Assembly (NCBI GenBank): GCA_021808035.1
Contig: JAKBCG010000041.1
Location: 1-7,917, forward strand
Direction: 5' to 3'
Source of the DNA: Pseudomonadota bacterium
Lineage (GTDB): Bacteria > Pseudomonadota > Gammaproteobacteria > Steroidobacterales > Steroidobacteraceae
Length of the DNA stretch: 7,917 nucleotides
Of the stretch, positions 1 through 6,116 are shown piece after piece. How positions within the stretch are numbered: the first letter of the stretch is position 1; each line of letters opens with the position of its first letter. Below the pieces are notes generated by a model. That model searched no databases. It was given only the letters and a program-made list of their open reading frames with translations, and was not told where the DNA came from. A program made the translations under genes and the position numbers.

Positions 1-183
1 CCGGATCAGTACACCTGGTGGTCGAACCGCGGGCAGGCCTACGCGAAGAACGTCGGTTGGCGGATCGACTATCACGTCACCAGCGCGGCGTTGCGCGAGC
101 GGATCCGCCGCGCGTCGATCTACAAGGAACGGCGGTTCTCCGACCACGCGCCGCTCACGATCGACTACGACCTCGAGTGGTGA
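1..183 (+). CDS. xthA: Exodeoxyribonuclease III, C-terminal fragment (5' end outside the window)
   Basis: The first 60 codons, read in frame 1, end in TGA at 181-183 and match the C-terminus of the exonuclease III / AP endonuclease family (endonuclease/exonuclease/phosphatase fold). These enzymes are cytoplasmic, metal-dependent, cut 5' of abasic sites and remove nucleotides 3' to 5' in base-excision repair. Visible family landmarks are the YTWWSNRGQAYAKNVGWRID stretch (visible residues 4-23), whose WRID carries an active-site Asp, and SDHAPL (47-52), whose His is the catalytic His near the C-terminus. The wording of the tail, SNRG followed by KNVGWRID, resembles the Pseudomonas/Xanthomonas-type enzyme more than E. 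coli ExoIII. The N-terminal three quarters lie outside the window. The next gene starts 3 bases after the stop, so the two are probably co-transcribed. Confidence 0.9.
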   Translation, partial: PDQYTWWSNRGQAYAKNVGWRIDYHVTSAALRERIRRASIYKERRFSDHAPLTIDYDLEW

Positions 184-186
184 GGC

Positions 187-1458
187 GTGGCGGCGACGCT
201 CAAGCCGGGATTGCGCGACGCGCTGCGTGACCGGCGGATGGCGGCGACGTTGCTGCTCGGGTTTGCGTCCGGGCTGCCCTTCAATCTGACCGGCGCGACC
301 CTGCAGGCCTGGCTCGCCGACGACAAGCTCGATATCCGCACGATCGGTCTGTTCTCGCTGGTCGGGTTGCCGTACGTGCTGAAGTTCCTGTGGGCGCCGA
401 CGCTCGACCGCTATCTGCCGCCGTTGCTCGGCCGGCGCCGGGGATGGATCCTCATCTATCAGCTGTGCCTCGCGGCCGCGATCGGCGTGATGGGGATGTG
501 CTCGCCGCAACGGGCACCGGTCGTGCTCGCGCTGCTCGCGCTGCTCGTCGCGACGCTGTCGGCCTCGCAGGACATCGTGATCGACGCCTACCGGGTCGAC
601 TTGATTCCCGGCGAGCAGCGGGCCCTCGCCGCCGCGGCGAGCGCGTTCGGCTACCGGACCGCGGCGATGTTCGCCGGCGCGGTGATCGTGCTGATCGCCG
701 CGCAGACCGGCTGGCACGTCGCCTACGGCATCGTCGCGGCGCTGATGGCGGCGACCACGCTCGCGACGCTCTGGTCGCCCGAGCCGGAGCGGCCCGGCCG
801 GCCGCCGCCGACCCTCGTCGAGGCGGTCGTCGAGCCGGCGAAGGACCTGCTGCGTCAACCGGGCGCGTGGGGGTTCCTGCTGCTGGTGCTGCTGTACAAG
901 TTCGGCGACGCGTTCGCGCTCAGCCTCTACAGCGCGTTCATGCTCAAGGGGGTCGGCTTCTCGCTCGCCGAGCTCAGCCTCGCCGGCAAGGTCAACATGA
1001 CGGTGTCGACGATCATCGGCACCGCGGTCGGCGGCTGGCTGTTCATGCGCTGGGGGATGTTCCGTTCGATGCTGGCGTTCGGCGTGCTGCAGGCGGCGAC
1101 GCTGCTGCTGTTCATGTGGCTCGCGCTCGCCGGCCGGGAGCTGTGGCTGATGATCCTGACGACGAGCCTCGACAATCTGGCCGGCGGCATGGGTCTCGCC
1201 GCGTTCATCGCGTTCCTGATGGCGCAGTGCTCGCCGAGCTTCAGCGCGACCCAGTACGCGCTGCTGTCGGCGCTCGCGGCCGTGCCGCGCGTCCTGATCG
1301 CCTCGATCGCCGGCGCGGTCGTGCACGCGATCGGCTGGCCGCATTTCTTCCTGGTCACGTTCCTGTCGGCGATCCCCGGTCTCGTGCTGCTCGTGATGCT
1401 GCGCACCCAGGTCCACGCGCTCGAGGCGCGCGAGCGGGAGATGCTCGCGCGGTCTTGA
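187..1458 (+). CDS. ampG: AmpG-like muropeptide permease (major facilitator superfamily)
   Basis: This 423-residue, very hydrophobic inner-membrane protein has about 12 predicted helices. AmpG imports GlcNAc-anhydroMurNAc-peptides released from murein, driven by the proton gradient, for cell-wall recycling; in many bacteria this also feeds beta-lactamase induction. Family signatures are GFASGLP (25-31), TLQAWL (38-43), GLPYVLKFLWAP (60-71) with D74-R75, LGRRRGW (81-87) and SASQDIVIDAYR (125-136), where acidic residues sit in a membrane span. The GTG start at 187 leaves 24 residues before GFASGLP, close to the E. coli protein; the ATG at 238 would leave only 7, so GTG is preferred. No clear Shine-Dalgarno is visible, and coupling to the upstream stop 3 bases away is likely. 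At 423 residues it is shorter than E. coli AmpG (491), mainly at the C-terminus. It could be an AmpG-family paralogue with another substrate. Confidence 0.85.
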   Translation: MAATLKPGLRDALRDRRMAATLLLGFASGLPFNLTGATLQAWLADDKLDIRTIGLFSLVGLPYVLKFLWAPTLDRYLPPLLGRRRGWILIYQLCLAAAIGVMGMCSPQRAPVVLALLALLVATLSASQDIVIDAYRVDLIPGEQRALAAAASAFGYRTAAMFAGAVIVLIAAQTGWHVAYGIVAALMAATTLATLWSPEPERPGRPPPTLVEAVVEPAKDLLRQPGAWGFLLLVLLYKFGDAFALSLYSAFMLKGVGFSLAELSLAGKVNMTVSTIIGTAVGGWLFMRWGMFRSMLAFGVLQAATLLLFMWLALAGRELWLMILTTSLDNLAGGMGLAAFIAFLMAQCSPSFSATQYALLSALAAVPRVLIASIAGAVVHAIGWPHFFLVTFLSAIPGLVLLVMLRTQVHALEAREREMLARS

Positions 1459-1459
1459 C

Positions 1460-1481
1460 GGCGCCGCGCACCGGCGGCGCC
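1460..1481. terminator. Perfect inverted repeat between two convergent stop codons (probable bidirectional terminator)
   Basis: GGCGCCGC (1460-1467) and GCGGCGCC (1474-1481) form a perfect 8-bp, all-GC stem around the 6-base loop GCACCG. The hairpin fills almost the whole 27-base gap between the ampG-like stop (1456-1458) and the stop of the convergent small gene (1486-1488 on the other strand). There is no T tract on either side, so it is not a textbook intrinsic terminator. It may still pause polymerase or protect the 3' ends of both messages. Confidence 0.5.
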
Positions 1482-1485
1482 CGGC

Positions 1486-1788
1486 TCAATGGCGCAGCGC
1501 GCCGTCCGCGGAATCCGCCCAATTGGCCGGACGCGCATCCTCGAAGTCCCGCTCGATGTCCTCGCTGTCGACGTCGACGGACCCGGACCAGTCCTCCGGC
1601 GCCTCGGCCGTCTCGATCGATCCCTCGAGCATCTGCTCGTTCCACGCGTCGAAGTCCATTTCGGTGACCGACCCGTCGAAATATTGGATCTCGATCGTTT
1701 GATCCTCGTCGTCGATCGCGACGATCTCGAACAACTCGCCCGCGGCATCCCGGTACCACTGCTCCACGACCGGCTTCGTTAGGTTCAT
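1486..1788 (-). CDS. Small acidic protein, DUF6763-like
   Basis: This 100-residue protein has no signal peptide and no membrane segment and is strongly acidic: I count 29 Asp/Glu against 5 Lys/Arg. The N-terminal half, with WYRD (11-14), GELFEIVAIDDED (17-29), TIEIQYFDGSVTEMDFDAW (31-49) and PEDWSG (64-69), reads as a compact beta-rich unit. I recognise the pattern as the gammaproteobacterial DUF6763 family, for which I know no demonstrated function. The C-terminal third is low-complexity and probably disordered. A strong Shine-Dalgarno sequence (GAGGAG, 7 bases from ATG) fixes the start, and real expression is supported by this site. The gene converges on the ampG-like gene and lies downstream of trmB on the same strand. 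The family name is from memory of its motifs, so it is moderately certain; that the frame is a real gene is nearly certain. Confidence 0.85.
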   Translation of the reverse strand: MNLTKPVVEQWYRDAAGELFEIVAIDDEDQTIEIQYFDGSVTEMDFDAWNEQMLEGSIETAEAPEDWSGSVDVDSEDIERDFEDARPANWADSADGALRH

Positions 1789-1795
1789 CGTTCCG

Positions 1796-1801
1796 CTCCT
1801 C
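1796..1801 (-). promoter_or_regulatory. Strong ribosome binding site for the small acidic protein
   Basis: On the minus strand GAGGAG precedes the ATG at 1788 with a 7-base spacer (CGGAACG). It is the only clear Shine-Dalgarno sequence at a gene start in this window, and it decides the start of the DUF6763-like gene. Confidence 0.8.
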
Positions 1802-1888
1802 GTTTCCCGCGCTCCTCACCGCCATTCAACGCCGATCACCGCTCGCGCGCAACACGAGTCCGCCGCCCCGAGCCGCAATGCGGCAAAG

Positions 1889-1917
1889 ACGATATTGCAG
1901 GCGATTTTCCAGGTCGA
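1889..1917 (-). promoter_or_regulatory. Possible sigma70-type promoter for the small acidic protein gene
   Basis: In the 197-bp gap between trmB and the small gene (1789-1985), the minus strand carries TCGACC (1917-1912) and, after 17 bases, TATCGT (1894-1889). Each matches its consensus hexamer at 4 of 6 positions, and the spacer is AT-rich compared with the surroundings. It would give a leader of roughly 90 bases. The match is weak, and read-through from trmB is an alternative. I see nothing else recognisable in this gap. Confidence 0.25.
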
Positions 1918-1985
1918 ACGGGCTTCGCGCGACGCTCGCCGCCGCGTATTTCCCGCAACGCGTTCTCGGTATCCCGCGGCGCCGC

Positions 1986-2669
1986 TCAGGCGTCGCGACG
2001 CTGGAACGCGAGATCGCGCACCTGGTGGCCGAGGCGCTCGCCGCGGCGCTCGAAGCGCGTCGGCGGCCGCAGCGCCGGCCGCGCGACGTAGGTGCCGTCG
2101 GGACTCAGCGAGCGCAGGCGCGGCTCGGCGGCGCCGACCGCGAGCATCTGCTGCGCATAGGGCTCCCAATCGGTGGCCAGCCGCAGCACGCCGCCGGGAC
2201 GCAGTTTCGCGGCGAGGAGCGCGACGAAGCGCGCGTCGACGAGGCGCCGCTTCACGTGACGCTTCTTGTGCCAGGGGTCGGGAAAGAACACGAGGATCTC
2301 GTCGAGCGATGCGTCCGCGAGGTTGCGCTCGAGCACCTCGACCGCGTCGCGCTCGATCACGCGCAGGTTCTCGAGGCCTGCGGCGGCCGCGTGCAGCAGC
2401 AGGCGGCCGATCCCCGGCCGATGGACCTCGATCCCGAGGAAGTCCTCGTCGCGGTGCGCCTCGGCGAGCGCGCCGATCACCTCGCCGGCGCCGAAGCCGA
2501 TCTCGAGGCAGCGCCGCGCACGCCGTCCGAAAACCTGATCGAGATCGAGCGATTCCTCGCGCCGGTCGATGCCGTACCGCGGCCAGAGTTCGGCGAGCGC
2601 GCGCTCCTGGGCCGCGGTCACCCGACCGCCTCGGAGGACGTAGCTGCGGATCGCGCGATGTTCCGGCAT
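1986..2669 (-). CDS. trmB: tRNA (guanine-N7-)-methyltransferase TrmB
   Basis: This 227-residue cytoplasmic enzyme transfers a methyl group from S-adenosylmethionine to N7 of G46 in the variable loop of many tRNAs. The Rossmann-fold landmarks are in order: RSY (8-10) at the N-terminus, the SAM-binding loop CLEIGFGAGE (54-63), the acidic strand end GIEVH (79-83), the family signature FFPDPWHKKRH (128-138), ATDWEPYA (165-172) and the C-terminal PPTRFERRGERLGH (202-215), matching the P-T-x-FE-x-RG pattern. The length fits the family (E. coli 239). The ATG at 2669 is the only reasonable start; the open frame upstream runs antisense through the neighbouring gene and is a GC artefact. No good Shine-Dalgarno is visible. 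The gene is divergent from the phospholipase D gene, with 39 bp between starts. Confidence 0.95.
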   Translation of the reverse strand: MPEHRAIRSYVLRGGRVTAAQERALAELWPRYGIDRREESLDLDQVFGRRARRCLEIGFGAGEVIGALAEAHRDEDFLGIEVHRPGIGRLLLHAAAAGLENLRVIERDAVEVLERNLADASLDEILVFFPDPWHKKRHVKRRLVDARFVALLAAKLRPGGVLRLATDWEPYAQQMLAVGAAEPRLRSLSPDGTYVARPALRPPTRFERRGERLGHQVRDLAFQRRDA

Positions 2670-2692
2670 GGACGCGAAGTGTGCCTGATGCC

Positions 2693-2701
2693 TGATATGA
2701 T
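2693..2701 (+). promoter_or_regulatory. Extended -10 promoter for the phospholipase D-family gene
   Basis: TGATATGAT contains an extended -10 TG (2693-2694), one base, then TATGAT (2696-2701), a 5 of 6 match to TATAAT. No -35 is seen at the proper distance, as is usual for extended -10 promoters. Transcription would begin about 7 bases downstream, near 2708, right at the ATG chosen for the gene (2709). It lies in the 39-bp divergent gap with trmB, and upstream in-frame ATGs at 2688 and 2697 fall ahead of or inside it. Confidence 0.5.
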
Positions 2702-2708
2702 CGAAACC

Positions 2709-4238
2709 ATGCGGACAGTCGGTCGACGGCTTTGGGGAGGGGTGCTGTGCTCCTGCCTCGCGCTGACCGGCTGCGCGAGTCTGCCGCGTCACGTCGAGAA
2801 ATTCCCGTCGCACGCGCTGCGGGATCCCCTCAGCACGCGGCTCGGCCGGCTGGTGGCGCGCAGCGCCGCGCACCACCCGCAAGGCGACTCGGGTCTGCGG
2901 CTGCTCGCGTCCGGCGAGGAGGCGTTCGACAGCCTGATCGCGCTCGCCGACAGCGCGCAGCGCACCCTCGACCTGCAGTACTACATCATCGACGACGACG
3001 AATCCTCGCGGGTCATCCTGGAGCACGTCCGGATGGCCGCCGAGCGCGGCGTGCGCGTGCGGATCCTCGTCGACGACTTCAACACCGCCGGGCAGGACAC
3101 GCGCTTCATGCGGCTCGGCGAGCTGCCGAACATCGAGGTGCGGATCTTCAATCCGTTCCCGGGCGGACGGTTCTCGATGTGGAGCCGGTTCCTGTTCTCG
3201 GCCGGGGACATCGCGCGGATCAACCACCGGATGCACGACAAGCTGTTCGTCGCCGACAACTCGATCGCGATCACCGGCGGCCGCAACATCGGCGACGAAT
3301 ACTTCACGCTCAACCGCAAGTACAACTTCGTCGACCTGGACGTGATCGCGACCGGACCGATCGTCTCGCAGCTGTCGGATTCGTTCGACCGGTTCTGGAA
3401 CAGCAAGTATTCCTATCCGATCGCCTCGATCGATCCGATGGTGCCGGTCGGCGGGGTGCCGAAGCTCAACACCGCCGGCACCGGGCCGGAGGGCGGCGAG
3501 TTCCTGCGTCGCGAAATCCGCGCGGGGCACCTGCGGCTCGACTGGGTGCCGGCGACGGTGCTCGCGGACCGACCGGTGAAGATCGCGAGCGAGACCTCGC
3601 CCGCCGAGCAGAAGACGATCGCGAACAACGTCGCGGCGCTGATCCGGTCCGCGAAGAAGGACGTGCTCATCATCTCGCCGTACTTCGTGCCCGGTCGGCG
3701 GGGCGTCGCGCTGATGCGCAGTCTCGTCGCGCGCGGCGTGCGCATCCACATCCTCACGAATTCGCTCGCGACGACGGATGCGCCGATCGTCGACATCGGG
3801 TACGCGCGCTACCGCAAACCGCTGCTGAAGATGGGCGTGGACCTGCGCGAGCTCAGGCCGAAGATCGGCAAGGCGCGACCGCGGTTCCATCGTTTCGGGG
3901 CGTCGACCGCGAGCCTGCATGCGAAGGCGATCGTGATCGACAACGAGACCGTGTTCATCGGTTCGATGAACATGGACGCGCGCTCGGCACATACCAATAC
4001 CGAACTCGGGATCGTGTTCAAGAGCGCGCAGATCGCCGGGCAGGTGACCGCGTTGTTCGATGACATCGCGAGGTACGGCTGCTACAAACTGAAACTGATC
4101 CCGGGAACCAACAAGATCGAGTGGATCGGCAAGGGACCCGGCGCCGAGCGGGTCTGGTACCACGATCCCGAGACGACACTCCTGCAGCGCATCGGATTGA
4201 AGCTGCTCACGCCGTTCGCGCCCGAACAGCTCCTGTGA
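2709..4238 (+). CDS. ClsC-like phospholipase D / cardiolipin synthase with a lipoprotein signal
   Basis: This 509-residue protein has two HKD domains. The first has H176-x-K178-x4-D183 followed by GGRN (190-193); the second has H404-x-K406-x4-D411 followed by GSMN (418-421). Both catalytic triplets are intact. LDLQYYI (87-93) and GVRVRILVDD (114-123) are typical of the cardiolipin-synthase branch, and the overall wording is closest to E. coli ClsC (YmdC), which joins phosphatidylglycerol with phosphatidylethanolamine. Residues 1-22 form a lipoprotein signal: MRTVGRR, a hydrophobic core and the lipobox L19-T20-G21-C22. Ala follows the Cys, so under the Lol rule the protein should go to the outer membrane, facing the periplasm. 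The ATG at 2709 is preferred over 2688 and 2697 because those add acidic residues before the signal and overlap the likely promoter. No ymdB-like partner gene is adjacent. Another PLD-type phospholipase activity is possible. Confidence 0.85.
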   Translation: MRTVGRRLWGGVLCSCLALTGCASLPRHVEKFPSHALRDPLSTRLGRLVARSAAHHPQGDSGLRLLASGEEAFDSLIALADSAQRTLDLQYYIIDDDESSRVILEHVRMAAERGVRVRILVDDFNTAGQDTRFMRLGELPNIEVRIFNPFPGGRFSMWSRFLFSAGDIARINHRMHDKLFVADNSIAITGGRNIGDEYFTLNRKYNFVDLDVIATGPIVSQLSDSFDRFWNSKYSYPIASIDPMVPVGGVPKLNTAGTGPEGGEFLRREIRAGHLRLDWVPATVLADRPVKIASETSPAEQKTIANNVAALIRSAKKDVLIISPYFVPGRRGVALMRSLVARGVRIHILTNSLATTDAPIVDIGYARYRKPLLKMGVDLRELRPKIGKARPRFHRFGASTASLHAKAIVIDNETVFIGSMNMDARSAHTNTELGIVFKSAQIAGQVTALFDDIARYGCYKLKLIPGTNKIEWIGKGPGAERVWYHDPETTLLQRIGLKLLTPFAPEQLL

Positions 4239-4320
4239 CCCGTGATGCGACCGGCGGGCCGACACCGTCCCCGGGGCGCGACGGCGCTGCGCGGGGCGAG
4301 GCAAGTCCGGCGGTTCTGGC

Positions 4321-4326
4321 TACAAT
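4321..4326 (+). promoter_or_regulatory. -10 element for the carbonic anhydrase-chorismatase operon
   Basis: TACAAT matches the sigma70 -10 consensus at 5 of 6 positions in an otherwise very GC-rich 94-bp gap (4239-4332). The -35 is poor: GAGGCA at 4298-4303, 3 of 6, with a 17-base spacer. The predicted transcription start (about 7 bases downstream, 4333) coincides with the GTG start codon, so the message may be leaderless. The rest of the gap holds only a weak 5-bp hairpin (4265-4284), not enough to call a terminator for the upstream gene. Confidence 0.5.
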
Positions 4327-4332
4327 CGCCGG

Positions 4333-4986
4333 GTGACGTCACTGCAGCACCTGATCGACCGTAATCGCCTCTGGGCGGCCGCCGTGAAGCGCGATGACCC
4401 GGAGTTCTTCGTCCGGCTCGCCCGCCAGCAGACCCCGCAGTACCTGTGGATCGGCTGTTCCGACAGCCGGGTGCCGGCGACCGAGATCTGCGGCCTGGTG
4501 CCCGGCGAGATGTTCGTGCACCGCAACGTCGCGAATGTGGTCGTGCACACGGACCTGAACTGTCTCACCGCAATGCAGTTCGCGGTCGACGTGCTCCGCG
4601 TGCAGCACATCATCGTCTGCGGGCACTACGGCTGCAGCGGGATACGCGCGACGTTGTCCCGGGACAAGATCGGCCTCGCCGACAACTGGCTTCGTCACGT
4701 GCAGGACGTCTGCGACCGGCACCAGGCGTTGCTCGCCGCGATCGACGACGCGCCGGTACGCGAGCGCCGCCTGTGCGAGTTGAACGTGATCGACCAGGTG
4801 GCCCACGTGTGCCAGAGCTCGATCGTCCGCGAGGCCTGGGACCGGGGCCAGGCGCTGCAGGTCCACGGCTGGGTCTACGGTATCGAGGACGGCCTGCTGC
4901 GCGACCTCGACTGCACCGTCAGCGGTGGCGGGGACGTCGGCGCGTCATACGCGGCGGCGCTCGCGGGACTCGCCGGCCGGCGATGA
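4333..4986 (+). CDS. can: Beta-class carbonic anhydrase
   Basis: This 217-residue cytoplasmic zinc enzyme interconverts CO2 and bicarbonate, supplying bicarbonate to carboxylases at ambient CO2. The zinc ligands C42, D44, H98 and C101 are in CSDSR (42-46, with the D44-R46 pair) and CGHYGC (96-101), at the same numbers as in E. coli Can (220 residues). W39, R64 and a Tyr at 182 correspond to the non-catalytic bicarbonate pocket of the pH-switched type II enzymes (Haemophilus and E. coli), so similar allosteric control is likely. Other family stretches are HRNVAN (63-68) and VHGWVYGIEDG (177-187). The GTG at 4333 gives the family N-terminus. No Shine-Dalgarno is seen, and the -10 just upstream suggests a leaderless message. 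Its TGA overlaps the ATG of the next gene (ATGA), so the two are probably translationally coupled. Confidence 0.95.
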   Translation: MTSLQHLIDRNRLWAAAVKRDDPEFFVRLARQQTPQYLWIGCSDSRVPATEICGLVPGEMFVHRNVANVVVHTDLNCLTAMQFAVDVLRVQHIIVCGHYGCSGIRATLSRDKIGLADNWLRHVQDVCDRHQALLAAIDDAPVRERRLCELNVIDQVAHVCQSSIVREAWDRGQALQVHGWVYGIEDGLLRDLDCTVSGGGDVGASYAAALAGLAGRR

Positions 4987-6014
4987 AGCTCGCGCGGCTC
5001 GTCCACGGGGAGGTGTCCCAGCGCTCGCTCGGCGAGCGCGGGGGCGACGCTTGGCGTGGCGCGCTCGGGGTCGTGGGATTCGCCGTCCCGCCGCCGTCCG
5101 TGCCGGGCGACCTGCCGCTCGCGATCTGCGGCACTCCGCCGATCGATCGCGCCGGCGAGGCCTGGGAGGTCTGGGCCGAGAACGCGAGCGCTGGCGCGAC
5201 GGCGGTGCGCGGCGCGGATCTGCGACTGCGACGCGGCGAGCGGTTCTCATTCGGGGTCGTCTCGGTCGACGAGGAGCCGCTGCGCCGCGCGCAGGGGCTC
5301 GGTGCCGCGGCGGCCCTCCATGCGGCGACCGATCGGGCGTATCGCGCGATCTTCGAGGCGCTCGACGCGGGCGAGCATCGGCATCTGGCGCGGATCTGGC
5401 ACTATGTGCCGGACATCAACGGCGCCGCGGACGGGGAGGAGCGGTACCGGCATTTCAACGCCGCGCGCCGTGCCGCGTTCGAGCGTGCGCGGCGGGCCGG
5501 AGATGCGGCCGCGCCGGCGGCGACCGCCGTGGGATCGGTCGACGGGCACCCCCTCACCGTGTGCTTCCTCGCGTCCGCCGAGCCGCCGGTCACGATCGAG
5601 AACCCGCGGCAGGTGAGCGCCTACGATTACCCGCCGCGATACGGGCCGGTGAGCCCGTTGTTCTCGCGCGCGAGCGTGGTGCGCGACGGCGATGCGGCGC
5701 ATCTGTTCGTGTCGGGAACCGCGAGCATCGTCGGACACCGGTCCCTGCACCCGGGCGACCCGGCCGCGCAGACCCACGAGGCACTGGTGAACCTCGGGAT
5801 CGTGCTCGCCACCGCGAACCGCGTCGCCGAGCCGAGCCCGCGTGGGTTCGGCGCGCTGCGCGTGAAGGCGTACCTGCGGCGCCCCGGCGACCTCGAGACG
5901 GTACGGGCGCAGATCGCCCGGCACGCGCTGCCGGTCGAGAGCGTTCGCTACCTGCGCGCCGACATCTGCCGGCCGGATCTGCTCGTCGAGATCGAGGCCT
6001 ACGCGCGCGCCTGA
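4983..6014 (+). CDS. FkbO/Hyg5/XanB2-family chorismatase (hydroxybenzoate synthase)
   Basis: This 343-residue cytoplasmic protein resembles the chorismatase family once labelled pteridine-dependent dioxygenase. Family enzymes remove pyruvate from chorismate: FkbO gives a dihydroxycyclohexadiene acid, Hyg5 gives 3-hydroxybenzoate, and XanB2 of Xanthomonas gives both 3- and 4-hydroxybenzoate for xanthomonadin pigment and ubiquinone. Recognisable stretches are RIWHYVPDIN (137-146), RYRHFNAAR (154-162), ENPRQVSAYDYP (206-217), GPVSPLFSRA (221-230), FVSGTASIVGHRSLHPGD (242-259) with QTHEAL (263-268), and the C-terminal ADICRPDLLVEIEA (326-339). The last part holds Glu residues (336, 338), one probably the family's catalytic acid, and C329 seven residues before E336. 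The subtype cannot be settled by eye; XanB2-type is most likely in a gammaproteobacterium. The start ATG overlaps the carbonic anhydrase stop, and no strong Shine-Dalgarno is present, so coupled translation is likely. Confidence 0.85.
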   Translation: MKLARLVHGEVSQRSLGERGGDAWRGALGVVGFAVPPPSVPGDLPLAICGTPPIDRAGEAWEVWAENASAGATAVRGADLRLRRGERFSFGVVSVDEEPLRRAQGLGAAAALHAATDRAYRAIFEALDAGEHRHLARIWHYVPDINGAADGEERYRHFNAARRAAFERARRAGDAAAPAATAVGSVDGHPLTVCFLASAEPPVTIENPRQVSAYDYPPRYGPVSPLFSRASVVRDGDAAHLFVSGTASIVGHRSLHPGDPAAQTHEALVNLGIVLATANRVAEPSPRGFGALRVKAYLRRPGDLETVRAQIARHALPVESVRYLRADICRPDLLVEIEAYARA

Positions 6015-6019
6015 GGGCG

Positions 6020-6056
6020 GGGCGCGGACCGGCACGGGACCGGGTCGCACGCGCCC
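6020..6056 (+). terminator. Hairpin after the chorismatase gene
   Basis: GGGCGCG (6020-6026) pairs perfectly with CGCGCCC (6050-6056). Inside, GACC (6027-6030) can pair with GGTC (6043-6046), leaving a 3-base bulge. The structure begins 5 bases after the chorismatase stop and ends 17 bases before the tRNA promoter. No T tract follows, so it may be a weak or Rho-assisted terminator or a 3'-end stabiliser. Confidence 0.35.
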
Positions 6057-6072
6057 GATCGGGGGGATGGGG

Positions 6073-6102
6073 TTGCCGCGGGGTCGACGAAAAAACTAGA
6101 AT
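6073..6102 (+). promoter_or_regulatory. Sigma70-type promoter of the tRNA-Gly gene
   Basis: TTGCCG (6073-6078, 4 of 6) and TAGAAT (6097-6102, 5 of 6) are separated by 18 bases, ending in a run of A. The predicted start near 6109 leaves a leader of about 8 bases before the mature tRNA. The segment just after the -10 (CACGGCC) is GC-rich, like the discriminators of stable-RNA promoters under stringent control. Confidence 0.6.
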
Positions 6103-6116
6103 CACGGCCTACCGGC

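Noticed and set aside
390..1667. 425-codon plus-strand frame overlapping the AmpG-like gene
   Set aside because: It is Arg/Ala/Gly-rich with no family motifs, and it shadows a gene with clear membrane helices and AmpG signatures.
1976..1985. GCGGCGCCGC palindrome just after the trmB stop
   Set aside because: It has no loop and no T tract; such short palindromes are common in this base composition, so I do not call it a terminator.
1878..2708. In-frame N-terminal extension of the phospholipase D frame
   Set aside because: It lies opposite trmB and would bury the lipoprotein signal; the lipobox requires a start close to 2709.
1986..4304. A 772-codon open frame on the minus strand covering trmB plus the antisense of the phospholipase D gene
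   Set aside because: Only the last 227 codons are TrmB. The rest is low-complexity, Arg/Asp/His-rich translation opposite a well-conserved gene, as expected from high G+C.
4446..4982. In-frame N-terminal extension of the chorismatase frame
   Set aside because: It runs out of frame through the carbonic anhydrase gene and has a low-complexity Arg-rich composition; the family N-terminus begins at the ATG at 4983.
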